The notes: generated by a model from the sequence alone, not told the origin. Shown: positions 1 to 12,552, counted from the first letter of the stretch. The stretch: DNA of 64,000 bases from Owenia fusiformis (GCA_903813345.2 CAIIXF020000001.1:41321366-41385365); one strand, 5' to 3'. Numbers and translations are program-made.

Positions 1-100
1 CTTTACACGCTGTTATACGATTTTTGCTGTAACTTGAAAAGTAGTGAAGCAATTTTGCTCATATTTGGTATGTGAATGCTATAAGAACTACATCATGTAA
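1..100 (+). repeat. Fragment of the modular dispersed repeat (39.5/45.9 kb family)
   Basis: The wording around GTGAAGCAATTTTGCTCATA and TTTGGTATGTGAATGCTATA matches, with substitutions, the internal module of the elements at 39498-41240 and 45872-48547. It lies in a DENND3 intron and is cut by the window edge. Further decayed fragments of the same family lie at about 1085-1260 and 1848-1912; the last one ends about 8 bases before the acceptor of the exon starting at 1921. Confidence 0.6.
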
Positions 101-309
101 CATGATTATCCTTGAACCCCAAATTCATACCAAAGCTTTTAGATAATATAACAGGAGCCCTCCATAGACCATACCCCTTTCATAGTCTAATTCAAGGTCT
201 AATATCAAATTGGTCAAGGAGACACAGGGTCAATAGTGTGGCTCAAGGTCACCATAAAGGTCAAAGGTTGAATAATGAACTTTCTACTTCCAGACTATTC
301 TTCCTACAG

Positions 310-3300
310 GAGGGTTCCAAGAAGTTTGTTGAAATCATCAAACTGCGAGATATCTCATCGCTAGAGAAGATACAGCAGATGTCCTTCCTCGTAGGGGTAG
401 AGGCTCTCAGGGTGTATTCCAAGGGTAGGTATTGCATAGAAATTACCCTATGTGAGCTTCAGTATATTGAGATTACCCCAGGAAAAATATAATATACATG
501 TATCACCACAATGACATGTTCCTCATAACTATTTTTCAAGTTGATCGAATTTGCGAAAAAGCATGCATAGGCAGGAAATTTTGATTTTTCTATAGTTCTC
601 AAAGTGAAATATAAGTATACCAATGTTCACATAATGAATACTCTATCAAAATAAGAGCTTTCATCAAGAAAAATCCATTTAATTGAGAAAATCAATCAAA
701 AATTAGAGGGTTGCATTTTTAGGACACCCTGTATTCTGGCATATTACTGGATAATAATACTCCAACATTTTCAGTGTCTGAGTGCCCACCATTTGTTGCA
801 TGTCTAAAGGAGGAGAGAAACTGCTGGTGCATGCTGGTTACTGAAATGGCTGCTGGGAAGGTTATTGCAGAGGAGCTGAGGGATCCTGGGATTGTTCAGC
901 AGGCAGCACAGAATGTCCTATTAGTGGATGCTGTCATTCGCAGGTACTGTATGTTATCAAGAAAAAGTGTCTAATGGGAAGGTCAGTGCCCTCTCTAATA
1001 GTTTGTTTTTGTGTATCTTGATAAGTAATTTAGTGTAGGTTCTCTGGGCTCACCCAATACAAGGCTGATGTTCAATGGACTGAAAGTGTTTAAGTTTTTA
1101 CTTTCACTCAAAAGGCAGTGGAGCAATTTTGTTGATATTTTATATGTGACTACTTATAAAGTATATTCCACTTTCACATGAGAATTTGGCAAGTGAGCAG
1201 CCATATTGATAAAATGGCCACCATTTTTAAGTGGTTACGTGTGTTATTTTATTATGCCACCACCAAAAAATGGTGACATATTGTTACAGTCACCTTTTTT
1301 GACTCGTGTTGGTGGTTGATGGTTGGCTATCGCCATCTGTAACAAATTCTTACAACTTCAATAATTTAACAAATACTGATTTGACTGACTTCAATTGTTT
1401 TCGAAATCATCTACTAGTTTTCAGAAGTTCAAATCTGTCTTTATATTTGAGTTTTTAGCTTCAATGACCTTTTCAAGGTAAAAAAGGTCTTTTTTCAACT
1501 TACCTTTTTTCAAAATCATCTACAAGTTCTCAGAAATTCAGATCTTAGTATAAATTTGACCTTCAATGATCTTCTCAAGGTCAAAATTTGGCTTCAAATT
1601 GACCAATTTTTAAAAAAATCATCTACAAGTGCTCAGAAGTTCACATCTGACTTAAGATCTGTGATTTCACCTTCAATGACCTTCTCAAGGTAAAAAGGTA
1701 TTTTTTCAATTTGCTTCAAATTGAGCAATTTATTTTTTCAAAATTATCTACAAGTTCTCATAAATTCAAACCTAACCTAAGAATGAACTCATAATATTGT
1801 GAGCAACAAGGTGGTGACATTTTGTCATGTTAATCCCTTGTGTTTTTTTACTATAACTGGAAAAGTATATGAGCGATTTTGTTGAAATTTTATATAAAAG
1901 CTTTAATAATCCCATTCCAGTGGGGAGGAGAACTGCTGTTCCCATCATACATCAGTGGAGAGAGCAGCCTCCTATCTCTGTTACTTCACACGCAGGAAGG
2001 AGGATGGAGTAGACAAGCTACCCCCAGATACAAAGCATGTTCTCCAGCACCGGATCAACCCTAATGTCCGGGAAGTGGACAAGAAAGCCATCGAGGCTCT
2101 CCTGTACACTCCAGGAAGTAAGGCAATTAATTACTTAATTTCAGATTGTAAAATGAACAGAAATTACCAAAATAAAGCTAAGAATTGGCAGTATTTAGAA
2201 TCAAAAGTAAGAATTTGGTAAGAATTAACTGAATAATTTAAAACATAATTTAATACATAGAAATATATAAACTTCTATGATTAGCCAATGAGTGTGACAT
2301 TGGGAGTGGAATATTTTCCAGACTCAAAATTTAAGCCCCCCCCCCCTCTTGTTAATTTCTGGATCCGTCACTGAAGGTTCTAGTGTATTTTTAGACAAGA
2401 GTGGGTCTAGCAATGAATCTGATAGTGAAATAGAACTAGGTCCCAAGCTATGGTGTGCCATGGGCAGTGGCAAAGTACTAGTCTATGATGCTAGCACATG
2501 GCTTCTACAGGCTAAGTTCACACAGGCTAAAGGCAGAGTGGTAAGTGCCTATTATTGTGTGTCAACATTGTGTGACAGTGTGTTAGTTTGAGATCAGAAT
2601 TTGATGTGTTCTATGTCTACAATCTTCTGCATGTGCTTAGTAAGCAAAATACTAAATATAACAATGGGTGATCTTGAGAAGAAAAAGATAATTTATATTA
2701 TAGAATGAATGAATGTTGTTCTTAAACAACAAAAGAACGTGAGGGAGATCAAGTCTCTGCCCCTCACCCCCCCCCCACCCCCCCCAAGTGTTCAATGTTA
2801 TTTGGCTCTATATTTCAGGTATGTCTGGTTGCAGTAGGAGAGAATCAAATCTGGGCTGGCTCATTTGACAAAACAATCTACGTCATTGACATTGCCACTG
2901 TCACGTCTAACCAGTCTCTCATGGAGCACACTGATATGTTGTCTGACATCACAGTTAGTAAAGACCATAGGTATGGTAATATTTCAGTTAATAACCACAT
3001 TTAACCAAAATGACCCGTCAGGTTTTCCTAATGTGTACACCTGAAAATGACAAAAATAGTGCGAATAATGAATAATGAACTATATGTTACACATATCAAA
3101 AATCATCAATATAATTTCAAATATTAAAGAGAAAATCAGATCTAGCTAGCAGCCCAACAAAAAATTGCATTGCACCAAAGTGCATACTTTATTTCAGGAA
3201 AACTAAAGATATTTACAATAACCTATTATTTTTCTATAAGAATGGTTACCATTCTTATTATTTGGGAGAATTTTGGGAGAACATTTTTCACTCATTTTTG

Positions 3301-5721
3301 CACTTTGAATCCATGATAACTTCACCAATTTTTAACATATCATGAATCTTTTGGGAGATATTGTATTTGAGATTGTAAGGAATAGATAAGTAGGTCAATT
3401 GTACACATTGCTTGTAATTTTTTCACCCCCATAGATCTGATTCTGCCTTTAAACCAATTTGCTTCATCTTTTAGGACAGCTTTCTCTGCCAGCCTTAATG
3501 GACAGATTCTGGTGTGGGACACTGAGAAACTACAGTCCATGTACCAAATCAATTTAGCTGTACAATGTCTCTCTACAATACAGTGGGTCGATGGCAATTT
3601 GTGGTGTGGTATGTATTCTGTACATACACATGTAAAAACCTATATACAGACCTATAATGTAACGTCATACTCTTCACAAGTTAAATGCATGAAAAGTTGA
3701 TCTAATATTAAATAGATATTTAACATTCAGCATAATTGCACCAATAAAAATCTGCCCAGTAGGGTTGGCCTAAATGGTCAATAGCTTTGGCTCACCCAAC
3801 TCACCTTAACTGTATGTACATGAATATAGGTACAAAGGAGAGGATCATTGTGGTAACAGAGGCAGGAGGGATACTCAAGAGACTCCACTGTACAGATGAA
3901 GCCAAATATACCCTCTCAATAGACTGCTTTCTTATCACTCCACATAAAGAGGTACCTGAATTTGTGATATTTGGCTAGTGCTGGAAGAAATAACAATACT
4001 TACCATTTCATGAGATTGAATCTGTGTAAAATCAAAATGTCAGCTAGACAGTATCACATAATTTGAAGCTGACAATAAAAAATAAGTGATGTTTTAAAGA
4101 GAAACCAAAATGGTCGATTTATTCATTGTTTTACTCTTTTTGTCCCAGTTGGGACTGATCACAATAGTTGTTCTAGGTGGAGATTGATACGTTCATGATA
4201 AGGTATGGACCAGTTGTGGCAGACAGGGACTGATCACTATATGTTCTATGTTTAGGTATGGACAGGTTGTGGCAGACAGGGACTGATCACTATATGTTCT
4301 ATGTTTAGGTATGGACCAGTTGTGGCAGACAGGGACTGATCATTATATGTTCTATGTTTAGGTATGGACAGGTTGTGGCAGACAGGGACTGATCACTATA
4401 TGTTCTATGTTTAGGTATGGACAGGTTGTGGCAGACAGGGACTGATCACTATATGTTCTATGTTTAGGTATGGACAGGTTGTGGCAGACAGGGACTGATC
4501 ACTATATGTTCTATGTTTAGGTATGGACAGGTTGTGGCAGACAGGGACTGATCACTATATGTTCTTTGTTTAGGTATGGACCAGTTGTGGCAGACAGGGA
4601 CTGATCATTATATGTTCTATGTTTAGGTATGGACAGGTTGTGGCAGACAGGGACTGATCACTATATGTTCTATGTTTAGGTATGGACAGGTTGTGGCAGA
4701 CAGGGACTGATGATTATATGTTCTATGTTTAGGTATGGACAGGTTGTGGCAGACAGGGACTGATCACTATATGTTCTATGTTTAGGTATGGACAGGTTGT
4801 GGCAGACAGGGACTGATCACTATATGTTCTATGTTTAGGTATGGACAGGTTATGGCAGACAGGGACTGATCACTATATGTTCTATGTTTAGGTATGGACC
4901 AGTTGTGGCAGACAGGGACTGATCATTATATGTTCTATGTTTAGGTATGGACAGGTTGTGGCAGACAGGGACTGATCACTATATGTTCTATGTTTAGGTA
5001 TGGACAGGTTGTGGCAGACAGGGACTGATCATTATATGTTCTATGTTTAGGTATGGACAGGTTGTGGCAGACAGGGACTGATCATTATATGTTCTATGTT
5101 AATGTATGGACTGGTTGTGGCAGGGACTGATCACTATATGTTCTATGTTTAGGTATGGACTGGTTGTGGCAGGGACTGATCACTATGTGTTCTATGTTTA
5201 GGTATGGACAGGTTGTGGCAGACAGGGACTGATCACTATATGGGATCAAGAGACATTTGAAGAGATCAGACAGTCAAGAGTAGAGTGTAGGGGGATCAGT
5301 AAGATGGTCTTAGTACAGAATAAGGTAATAAATAATTAAATATGGATAATCTGCTGTATGGAATAATGTGAATTTAAAGTCATGAAAAATAGTAAATGAA
5401 TGATAAAAACATACTTTTAAACTTTGCACGGGCCTTTAAGGATACTTTGATTATCCAAGCAAAAACTCAATGCCCCAAGGATCCTAAGAAATAGTTGGCC
5501 AGTTTTGTCTAAAATTTAATAATTTCTTGTTCTAGGTTTGGGTTGGCTCTAAATCTGGCTTCATCTACATCTTCAATTGCAGTAACCATTTGCTAGAGCA
5601 GCAGCTAAAGGCTCACAATGACTCTGTACGCTCTATGTGTACAGCACAGAATAGATACATTATGAGTGGAGCTGGGAGTGAAGACGGGAAAGTTGCAATA
5701 TGGAGGGCATCGACTGCGTAA
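310..5721 (+). CDS. DENND3: DENND3-like protein, 3' part (linker and WD40 domain), 9 exons
   Basis: This is the C-terminal 447 residues of a DENN-domain Rab guanine-nucleotide exchange factor resembling DENND3; in vertebrates that protein activates Rab12 and acts in endosome and autophagy traffic. Exons: 310-424, 775-943, 1921-2117, 2395-2540, 2819-2970, 3475-3608, 3830-3951, 5202-5324 and 5536-5721, with stop TAA at 5719-5721. All junctions have AG/GT borders and the phases agree throughout. The first exons encode the helical linker (for example VREVDKKAIEALLYTPG). From exon 4 on, about seven WD-type blades can be read: KLWCAMGSGKVLVYD, QIWAGSFDKTIYVID, FSASLNGQILVWDTE, NLWCGTKERIIVVTE, VWTGCGRQGLITIWD, VWVGSKSGFIYIF and GSEDGKVAIWR. 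The DENN domain itself lies upstream of the window. The acceptor of the eighth exon sits inside a 53-bp minisatellite. DENND3 identity rests on remembered family similarity and domain order, not on a search; another DENN/WD40 protein is less likely. Confidence 0.85.
1400..1800 (+). repeat. Dispersed repeat with AAGGTCA-type half-sites, decayed copy
   Basis: Several tandem modules contain 'ttcagaagttcaaatct', 'ccttcaatgacctt' and 'ctcaaggtcaaaa'. The same modules recur in the element at 16103-17394. It lies in the DENND3 intron between 943 and 1921. No coding potential is visible. Confidence 0.5.
3124..3452 (+). mobile_element. MITE with TTAA ends (family A, copy 1)
   Basis: The element is bounded by TTAA on both sides. 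The left end reads TTAAAGAGAAAATCAGATCT; the right end, reverse-complemented, reads TTAAAGGCAGAATCAGATCT, giving imperfect terminal inverted repeats of about 20 bp. The body is homologous, in inverted orientation, to 13104-13455 over its whole length. It lies in a DENND3 intron and ends 22 bases before the exon starting at 3475, so its tail adjoins or forms part of the branch-point and polypyrimidine region of that exon. It has no ORF and is therefore non-autonomous. Confidence 0.75.
4147..5244 (+). repeat. 53-bp minisatellite built from an intron-exon junction of DENND3
   Basis: There are twenty GTATGG unit starts, from 4203 to 5202, spaced 53 bp apart except for the last two spacings of 49 bp; a degenerate partial unit lies at about 4147-4190. 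Each unit contains a TTCTATGTTTAG acceptor followed by GTATGGACAGGTTGTGGCAG and onward, that is, the 3' splice site plus about 41 bases of coding exon. Only the last copy (from 5202) continues into the full exon. Some units carry GGACCAG in place of GGACAGG. Because 53 is not a multiple of three, using an acceptor one unit upstream runs into TGA within the next unit. Confidence 0.95.
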
Positions 5722-8065
5722 TATTTTCAGTTGAAGGCCCACAGACTGACATGTATGTTCCATTGAGCCACACAGAATAGAACTTTTAGAGCTCATCATA
5801 TCGGGACTTCTGTTTCAGCTAAAGTTGTCATGTTTTGCAGTATAGCAACCGTGATTTCCTAAATGAACTACCATATTCTCTGTAAAAAGTGCACAATCCC
5901 CTCCCAAAATGTACATTGAAACTAGTGAAATATTGACAAATTCTAAAGACTGCACATCAGTACAAACACTCTCTTGAAGCCCCATAGTACAAACCATGTT
6001 TGATCAATATATTGTCCAAACTTCTTTTTTAGTCGTTATCACTATGCAATAGGTTCTCTACAGCTCCCATGCAATGTAATCAAGAAGGTATCAAAAAACC
6101 TCAAAGCCCTACAGGAAAAGGATTAAAGTCTTGTTTGCTGGTCAGTCAATTTTCAATATTTCTGAAATGCACCATATTTGTCATAAAAGTCGCATGTGTG
6201 ATCTTTGAGGGATGAGCACTCTTTAGAGAGTATATGGTATATCTATGCATACTGTATATTTTACATAAATCATATTATTGTCCATAAACCTACATGACTG
6301 TGACAGCACTACCCTAGATGAATCCATTGAAACTGGAAGAGTCTAGGAATGAAGTTAAGGGAGAGCAACAGCTTCAAATCTTTATTACGTACTCTACCTT
6401 TATAGTTAATGTATACAATTTCTCAAATTTTTGAGAATTTATAGTCTAGCTACAAGCCCTTGTGACCCCCCACACACCTCCCCACTGTGTGAGAAGGTGT
6501 TAAGTTAAGTAATGGGGGGGGGGCGTCGCTGAGGCTTGGAGCTAGACTAGTAAAATGGAGCTAGACTAGTAAAACTATGCACTTGGCAATTATTTTAACG
6601 AACTGAGCAAAAGAGAATTGAGAGACAACAGTGCTCTCTCAACAGTGTCTTGAAGTCAGTAGGCCTCCTTTGTATTCAGGAAAAAAGAGAAAAGTATATG
6701 AAGATTCTAATATGTGATACTTCCAACATGTTAATCATGGTGCATAACATGTAAATCTGGTGTAAATGTTTATTTATATTTTCGGTCAGCAAATTCTACT
6801 ACACTGTATTATGCAGTTTTGTCATTATTCTAGAATTTGTTTAGTGTTTTAAATGCAAAGTTCCTATCCATAATTACCCAAAATCCACAATTTCATAATG
6901 ATAATATACATACTTTGATATTAACCTTTTCTCAAGCTTTAATATTTTTAGAAAAGAAGGATTTACCTGTTGTTTGTCTGTTGATTTTGGGAGTAATTTC
7001 AAATTAAAAGATTTTGAGGTGAGGGATCAGGATGGCAGACACTGCCTTTTTGATTATTAATGTATAAACTCTAAATATGAGTCACTACTAAAGACTCACT
7101 CTTTATTTACTTTCCAAGTATTTTCTTTGTCAGGTAGCTAAAATATAATTGTTGCAAAGTTAATTATTCATTACTGAATTAATGTATATTTTCTCATGTA
7201 ATATATGTATACATACAAGTAGTTCACATGTGTCCTAAAAATTGTACCCAAATGAAATGGGTATAACTCTTTTTTCCGTTACTGAACTTTTCACACGATA
7301 AAGAGAATTCATTTTCCAATAAGTAGTTAAAATTCATAGGCATTTGTAAATTAATGAGGGATTAATTTAGATAACATGCTTTAAATAACCTCCATTGTGT
7401 GATTGATGCAGAGCTGGATGCACTGCTGGACATTGGAATAATGACTGATGGTACTAAAACAAGCTTTTCTCTTAAAAAGAGTCACCTGGTGAAAATGTCA
7501 GATATTTATGATAATTAAATTGTTTTTCAGATGATTAGTTTGCAAGGATATTCATTTACTGCTCCCAGAGTTGTTCTATGTTTGTCTCATACAGTTTTTT
7601 GGGACAATATGCATTTACAAAGTGTGATTGATTAGATGAAAGTACTTATCATCTATAGTCCATATTTGGATTGTGCTGGAACAATCAAACTAAGCACTAT
7701 CAATAAAGCACAATCAATTTTGTTGACTATATACTCTACATGTATTTATATAATATTATATGCAATTGTGATTATTTAGGTAAAACATAATATCCATATT
7801 ATATGGTACCTGTACTTAATGTATATCATGTTGTAGTTTATAAAGTTTTTGCATGTTTTAATATGCAGTAATGTAATGTTTACATTATATTCTATAGTTG
7901 ATGCCATGCTATTTTATTGCAGTATTCTATAATTAAAATAGTTCACTTTTTTAGTTATAACTTAATTATTAAAAAATTCAGATATATTTTGTTATTGAAA
8001 TTTTAATAAAAATATATTAATTTATTTGAAATATTATTAAAGATTAAGACAAATCAATGTGATTG
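5722..8065. other. DENND3 3' UTR and intergenic DNA
   Basis: No coding exon is visible. The 3' UTR of the DENND3-like gene must begin at 5722, but its end cannot be fixed because this AT-rich stretch has many weak polyadenylation-like hexamers. Short low-complexity runs are present, including a G-run near 6512. Confidence 0.5.
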
Positions 8066-8130
8066 CATCCTCCGAACGCAGGCCTCCAGATATTAGTGTA
8101 CGACGTCTGGAACCCCATGTTCGGAGGATG
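8066..8130. ncRNA. Pre-miRNA-like hairpin, candidate only
   Basis: A 65-base segment folds into one hairpin. The outer stem CATCCTCCGAAC pairs perfectly with GTTCGGAGGATG. After a short mismatched section containing GG/CC and T-A pairs, CCAGA pairs with TCTGG across a 15-base loop. The arms are about 25 bases each, the size of a microRNA precursor, and are much richer in G+C than the surrounding DNA. The strand cannot be decided because both complements fold. I do not recognise a known microRNA seed. It could equally be a small foldback transposon remnant. Confidence 0.4.
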
Positions 8131-10915
8131 TGTGATTGTTAATGTAATTGAAATATATACATGTAATAGACTTGACTATTATGTTTATACATTGATGTAA
8201 AATGCATTTTGCACCAATATTGTAAACATAATCAATTTTGTTAACTTTGATCACTCAAATACTCCTGCTCACAAAACAGCCTTTTAAATAGCATGCTAAA
8301 ATATGCATTGATGAGTCGTTTATCAAGACAATCAAATTCATGAAGAATTTCAAATAGAAATCTATATCAGTTGACAGTTGAGCAGTTACATGTATTCATA
8401 ATACAGGTATTAGCCATGTTTTGATATTAAGTTTAAAAGTATATATGATTTTAAGTATAAAATGTATAACATGGGCAACTCTACACATCCTACATATGTC
8501 CTACAATACAGTGTACATATTGTCTCTTTACATGAGATATAGCTTTTATAATTTTTTATATTAAATTTTATGAATAAATGATTATAATATATATTTTAAA
8601 TATAGAATAAATACACTGATCAAAATAAAAAATAATTATAAATTGTTTTTGTGCAATTATACAATCGTAGTTTTAGAATTTAGTCTGCTTACCCAATATA
8701 TTGAGAACAGTTAACTGAATTCATTGTATAAAGGTTGATATTGGAGTGATATTGAATTGATATTGGGGTGATATTATGATTATAATATACAGCTGTACTT
8801 ATATTGGGGTGATATTGCTTTTAGATCAGAATAGTTAGTGATAGTGGGTGGATATTGGATAGGAGCAATATTGCAATAATATTAGGCAGATATTGTGGTG
8901 ATATTATTATTTGGATTACATGTGTTAACCATATCAATCCAGATTATCGACCTTGCTTAATTCTAACATAATTGATACCCTTGCAATGCAAGGTACCTCC
9001 TGGATGGCTCACATTTTGGGATTTGACCCAAAAAACATATATCATAAATATTATACAGATAATAATGATAAACAGGAGGGACTTAAGGTGATGGTGGAAT
9101 GAAAACATTTTTGAAAAAATGCTATACACACAATCATGCCTTCATGCTTTATTTTGTACCTGAAAAGGTATAGCAATTTTTTCAAAAATGTTTTCGATCG
9201 ACATGTACCTAATGGCCTTATTTGCCCTTCTTGAAAAAAAAAATTTTCCACAATCATTATTGAATCTTGTGAAATAAACATTGCAATATTTATTACTTTT
9301 GCTTATTCACATTTTGCAAGACATTAAATTACTCTATAACCTGATCAATGATGAGTCACGATGACCTAGTATAACCTCATCAGCATAAACTAGGTTGAGG
9401 ACTACAGTAAATATTTCCAATGATTCTATTGGTTAAAACTCAACCTACATAAATGTTCTTCTCAAAAGGACAAGAGGATGTAAACACAAGTAAAATGAAA
9501 ACACTTATTGAGACATATAAATCCCTATATTGTAAATAGCTAGTGGAGATAAACGCATATTTTGATGCCAATCCATGGTTAACATTATGACTCATTATGT
9601 ATCAGACAGTTGGTTAGTACTTCTGAGAAATCATTAAGATTTTGAAATACAAAGGAAGCACTATGAAATCTAGAGATATTCCCATGTTTCAGAAAGATCA
9701 CTGTTGGGAAAGTGCCACTGCATAAAAAGTGTAAACAACCGTTAGCCTTACTTAGTACAGAAAGCTGCTTTGCTACATAAAGCCGACTTACTTATCAGGT
9801 AAGGATTCTACACATTTGAAGATAATAAGCAAGTATGAATTACTGTAATTGAACAGTAACCATTTATATATACTACGTCACCCCTCCCTCTTATATTCTC
9901 TGTATAAGTTACAATACAATATAGAACATTGGAGGGGGGTGACTTACTCACTGTGATATACTACTGTTTTATAAGTAAGTATTTTAGGTGATGGTTGGTT
10001 TCCAGAAAACATTAAAATAAAATTGCTTTATCTGTCCATGTTATTTTCTGGTACAAAATAAAGTATGAAGGTTTCTTGCTTTTTCCAGGAAGGTATTACA
10101 TTGTTTTCTAAAATAAACCTGGTAAGCGGTCACTGGTAACTCCAGGGAGTGCTATGGCTGCCTTTCCAGTTTTCCAAATATCTTCTCCAAGTTTCTCAAC
10201 AACACTGGATTGCCTACAAATAATTCTCTAGTTCAACAGCAGATGCAACAAGGATGCTTTCCAGAAAGAAATAGGAAATACAACCATGTTTTCATATTTT
10301 ATTTTGTACCAGAAAATAACATGTGCAGGTATAGCAATTTTTCAAAAATGTTTTGTTCCATATGCACCTTAAGTACATGTGTACAGGGTGGTCCAAAAAA
10401 ATGGGACACTCGTATTTCAAAAATAAATATTGATGTTTATAACATGTATTATATGAGAGAACTTCTTACTACCTGTTAATTAATTGTACACAATTTCATT
10501 CAGGCATGGACCTCTATCTAGATATGTCCTTTATTCAGGTCATTACAGTAGGAAATTCATGCAAACTCTAGGCCTACAGGATAACACCTTTTCTTATCTA
10601 ACCACACACATAATGCACAAGGGTGGAGCCCGAGTACATTATCAAGATGCATGAATCCAATACAGAATGATACAGGGTTCTTTATCACTATCATGGCTTT
10701 ATAAAAGTTAATGTACTGAAATACTCTAACCTGATTGGCCGAGACATTGTTTTGTCAACGTCTAGTTTTAGTTTTGTATATTAACAATGACTAATATGTA
10801 ACATCATTATGCCATCAGTGAGTCCATAAGAGTCATATATAATCAAATGTCTGAATTTTCTATGTACGAGTATTTCAAATAACAACAATAACCAATATTT
10901 CACTTATTTTTGCAG
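8131..10915. other. Intergenic region with decayed repeats
   Basis: No convincing coding exon. It holds a degenerate tandem of TATTGGGGTGATAT-like words (about 8740-8905), an imperfect palindrome around CGTCACCCCTCC / GGAGGGGGGTGAC (about 9870-9945), two related inverted-repeat sequences (about 9084-9220 and 9986-10374) sharing 'tatagcaattttttcaaaaatgtttt'-like text in part, and a TACAGGGTGG transposon-type end at about 10382. Confidence 0.5.
9986..10374. repeat. Probable MITE remnant, related to 9084-9220
   Basis: The segment begins near TTAGGTGATGGTTGG and ends CACCTTAA. Its inner parts (TACAAAATAAAGTATGAAGG and, reversed, 'catattttattttgtacc') form an inverted repeat, and 9084-9220 has the same design, with TTAAGGTGATGG at its left end. 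The borders are approximate. Confidence 0.4.
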
Positions 10916-10917
10916 AC

Positions 10918-12552
10918 ATGATGAACTCCAAACCAAGCAACTTGATATTGACAATTTTTGCTATTTGTATTGGACTCTCAAGTCAGCAAGGGTGCCCCTG
11001 GCCATGTTCATGTGTGGACCTCACAGTTAACTGCAGATCACGAGGCCTCACCTCTATACCGACTAACATTCCCATTGATACCACTGCCCTTGACCTCAGT
11101 GGAAACAACATTGAAAGAATTACTGAAAGAAGTTTCAACTCATTGAAAAACTTGACGATTTTGCTCCTGAATGGCTCAAATATTAAGTACTTGGATGCAT
11201 ATGCATTTGATGGACTTGAAAACATATTCAGCCTGAATTTACGAGACAATCAAATTAAAGCAGTATACCAGAATACATTTACTGGTATAAAATTTCCCTC
11301 TGGACTGTATGAAGTATGCCATAGACAAGCTGGGCTTCTATGGGATGATTGCATGGTGGATTTGCGCTATAACCCATTAAGTAAAGTTGCAATCTATGCA
11401 TTTGCCCAAACAAAAGGCATACGTGTCTACTTTGGTGAACAGGATGTTCCAATGAATATGGTGGGCGCATTCTGGGGATCGGACGAGGCTAATGAGATTG
11501 TCTTTGTTAACATAAAAGAACTAAATCTTGAGCTGATATCATTTGGTGGATGCACTAGGCCTAGACATATTGCAATAATTGACACATATTTGCCGTATCT
11601 GCCCTGGGGTACATTTAAGGATATAACTGAAATAGAAAGCTTAGAGTTAGATAACTGCACAATTGATCGAATAGCCCAAGGTGCATTTGGAGGAAACACT
11701 TTCAGAGGAAGAGATCATTATTCTGCTGAAAATGTTATTCAAATAAATAAATGTACCATAAATTGTCCTATTCCTAGTTATGCATTTTCAAATAGCACTG
11801 TTAGATCCATTGTAATTACCCAGAATACACTTAGTGGTTTCGAGCCATTTGCTTTTGATGGTGAACGTGGGAAACTTCATCTGTCAGACTTGATCATAGC
11901 AGGAAATGACAACTGGACCGAAGTGAATACGAACACTTTTGCGAATATCAGAGAAGCCAAGAGTGGCATATTTATCAGCGGAAATAATTTAACAGATATC
12001 CACACTGGAGCTTTCACCAACACAAGAAATGTGGGCAGACTTAAATTTAGTAATGAATCAACAAAACTCACGGTGCATCCTCGTGCCTTCAATAATGTAT
12101 CAAATGTCACACAATGGATTGAATTTGAAGATATGAGAAACGTCATTCTGAAAAGCCAAGCCTTTTCTGGTGTTGCAAATATTTCTACATTACGATTTTA
12201 TCAATCAAAAATTACAAAATTTGATCGAAAATTCATTGATGCATGCAAACCTGGTATCAGAAGCCTTACCCTTAATAGTAATCCCATACCATGCGACTGC
12301 AATGCAGCTCATTTGGCTTTATTCTGCAGGAATGCCAAAATAGGATATTTTGTGAGTTGCAATTTCAATGGCACCTCTACTAGTGTAACGGCCCATGATT
12401 GGGAAAGCAAAGGACCAGAGTGGCATCCACCAAACTCTAACCTACCAAACTGTCAAAACATCGATCCAATCACCTGTGGAGTTTCTATTGTGCTACCATC
12501 TTTTATCTCAATCGTGATTGCCATGACGATATTTGTTTATACATGTTTGTGA
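10918..12552 (+). CDS. Secreted or GPI-anchored leucine-rich-repeat protein
   Basis: A single uninterrupted 544-residue coding exon. A splice acceptor (TTTTTGCAG, ending 10915) lies two bases before the ATG, so at least one upstream untranslated exon is likely. Residues 1-23 form a signal peptide. Residues 26-52 are a cysteine-rich LRR N-cap (CPWPCSC ... LTSIPTNIP). LRRs with the pattern [11 protein letters not shown] and LFLNL-type strands follow. An LRR C-cap with NPIPCDC (about residue 456 on) contains CDC and later cysteines. The last about 25 residues are hydrophobic with almost no cytoplasmic tail, which suggests a GPI-anchor signal or a tail anchor. Many N-x-S/T sequons are present. 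The middle repeats are irregular, as in the arthropod and other invertebrate LRR proteins annotated as non-catalytic subunit of Oplophorus luciferase. The ligand is unknown. Confidence 0.88.
   Translation: MMNSKPSNLILTIFAICIGLSSQQGCPWPCSCVDLTVNCRSRGLTSIPTNIPIDTTALDLSGNNIERITERSFNSLKNLTILLLNGSNIKYLDAYAFDGLENIFSLNLRDNQIKAVYQNTFTGIKFPSGLYEVCHRQAGLLWDDCMVDLRYNPLSKVAIYAFAQTKGIRVYFGEQDVPMNMVGAFWGSDEANEIVFVNIKELNLELISFGGCTRPRHIAIIDTYLPYLPWGTFKDITEIESLELDNCTIDRIAQGAFGGNTFRGRDHYSAENVIQINKCTINCPIPSYAFSNSTVRSIVITQNTLSGFEPFAFDGERGKLHLSDLIIAGNDNWTEVNTNTFANIREAKSGIFISGNNLTDIHTGAFTNTRNVGRLKFSNESTKLTVHPRAFNNVSNVTQWIEFEDMRNVILKSQAFSGVANISTLRFYQSKITKFDRKFIDACKPGIRSLTLNSNPIPCDCNAAHLALFCRNAKIGYFVSCNFNGTSTSVTAHDWESKGPEWHPPNSNLPNCQNIDPITCGVSIVLPSFISIVIAMTIFVYTCL

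Noticed and set aside
112-309. Open frame upstream of, and continuous with, the first DENND3 exon
   Set aside because: A good acceptor (CTTCCTACAG) precedes GAG at 310, and the upstream part reads as intron with AAGGTCA-type repeat text and no similarity to the linker.
4147-5244. CRISPR array
   Set aside because: Direct 53-bp units without unique spacers, in a eukaryotic intron; it is a minisatellite.
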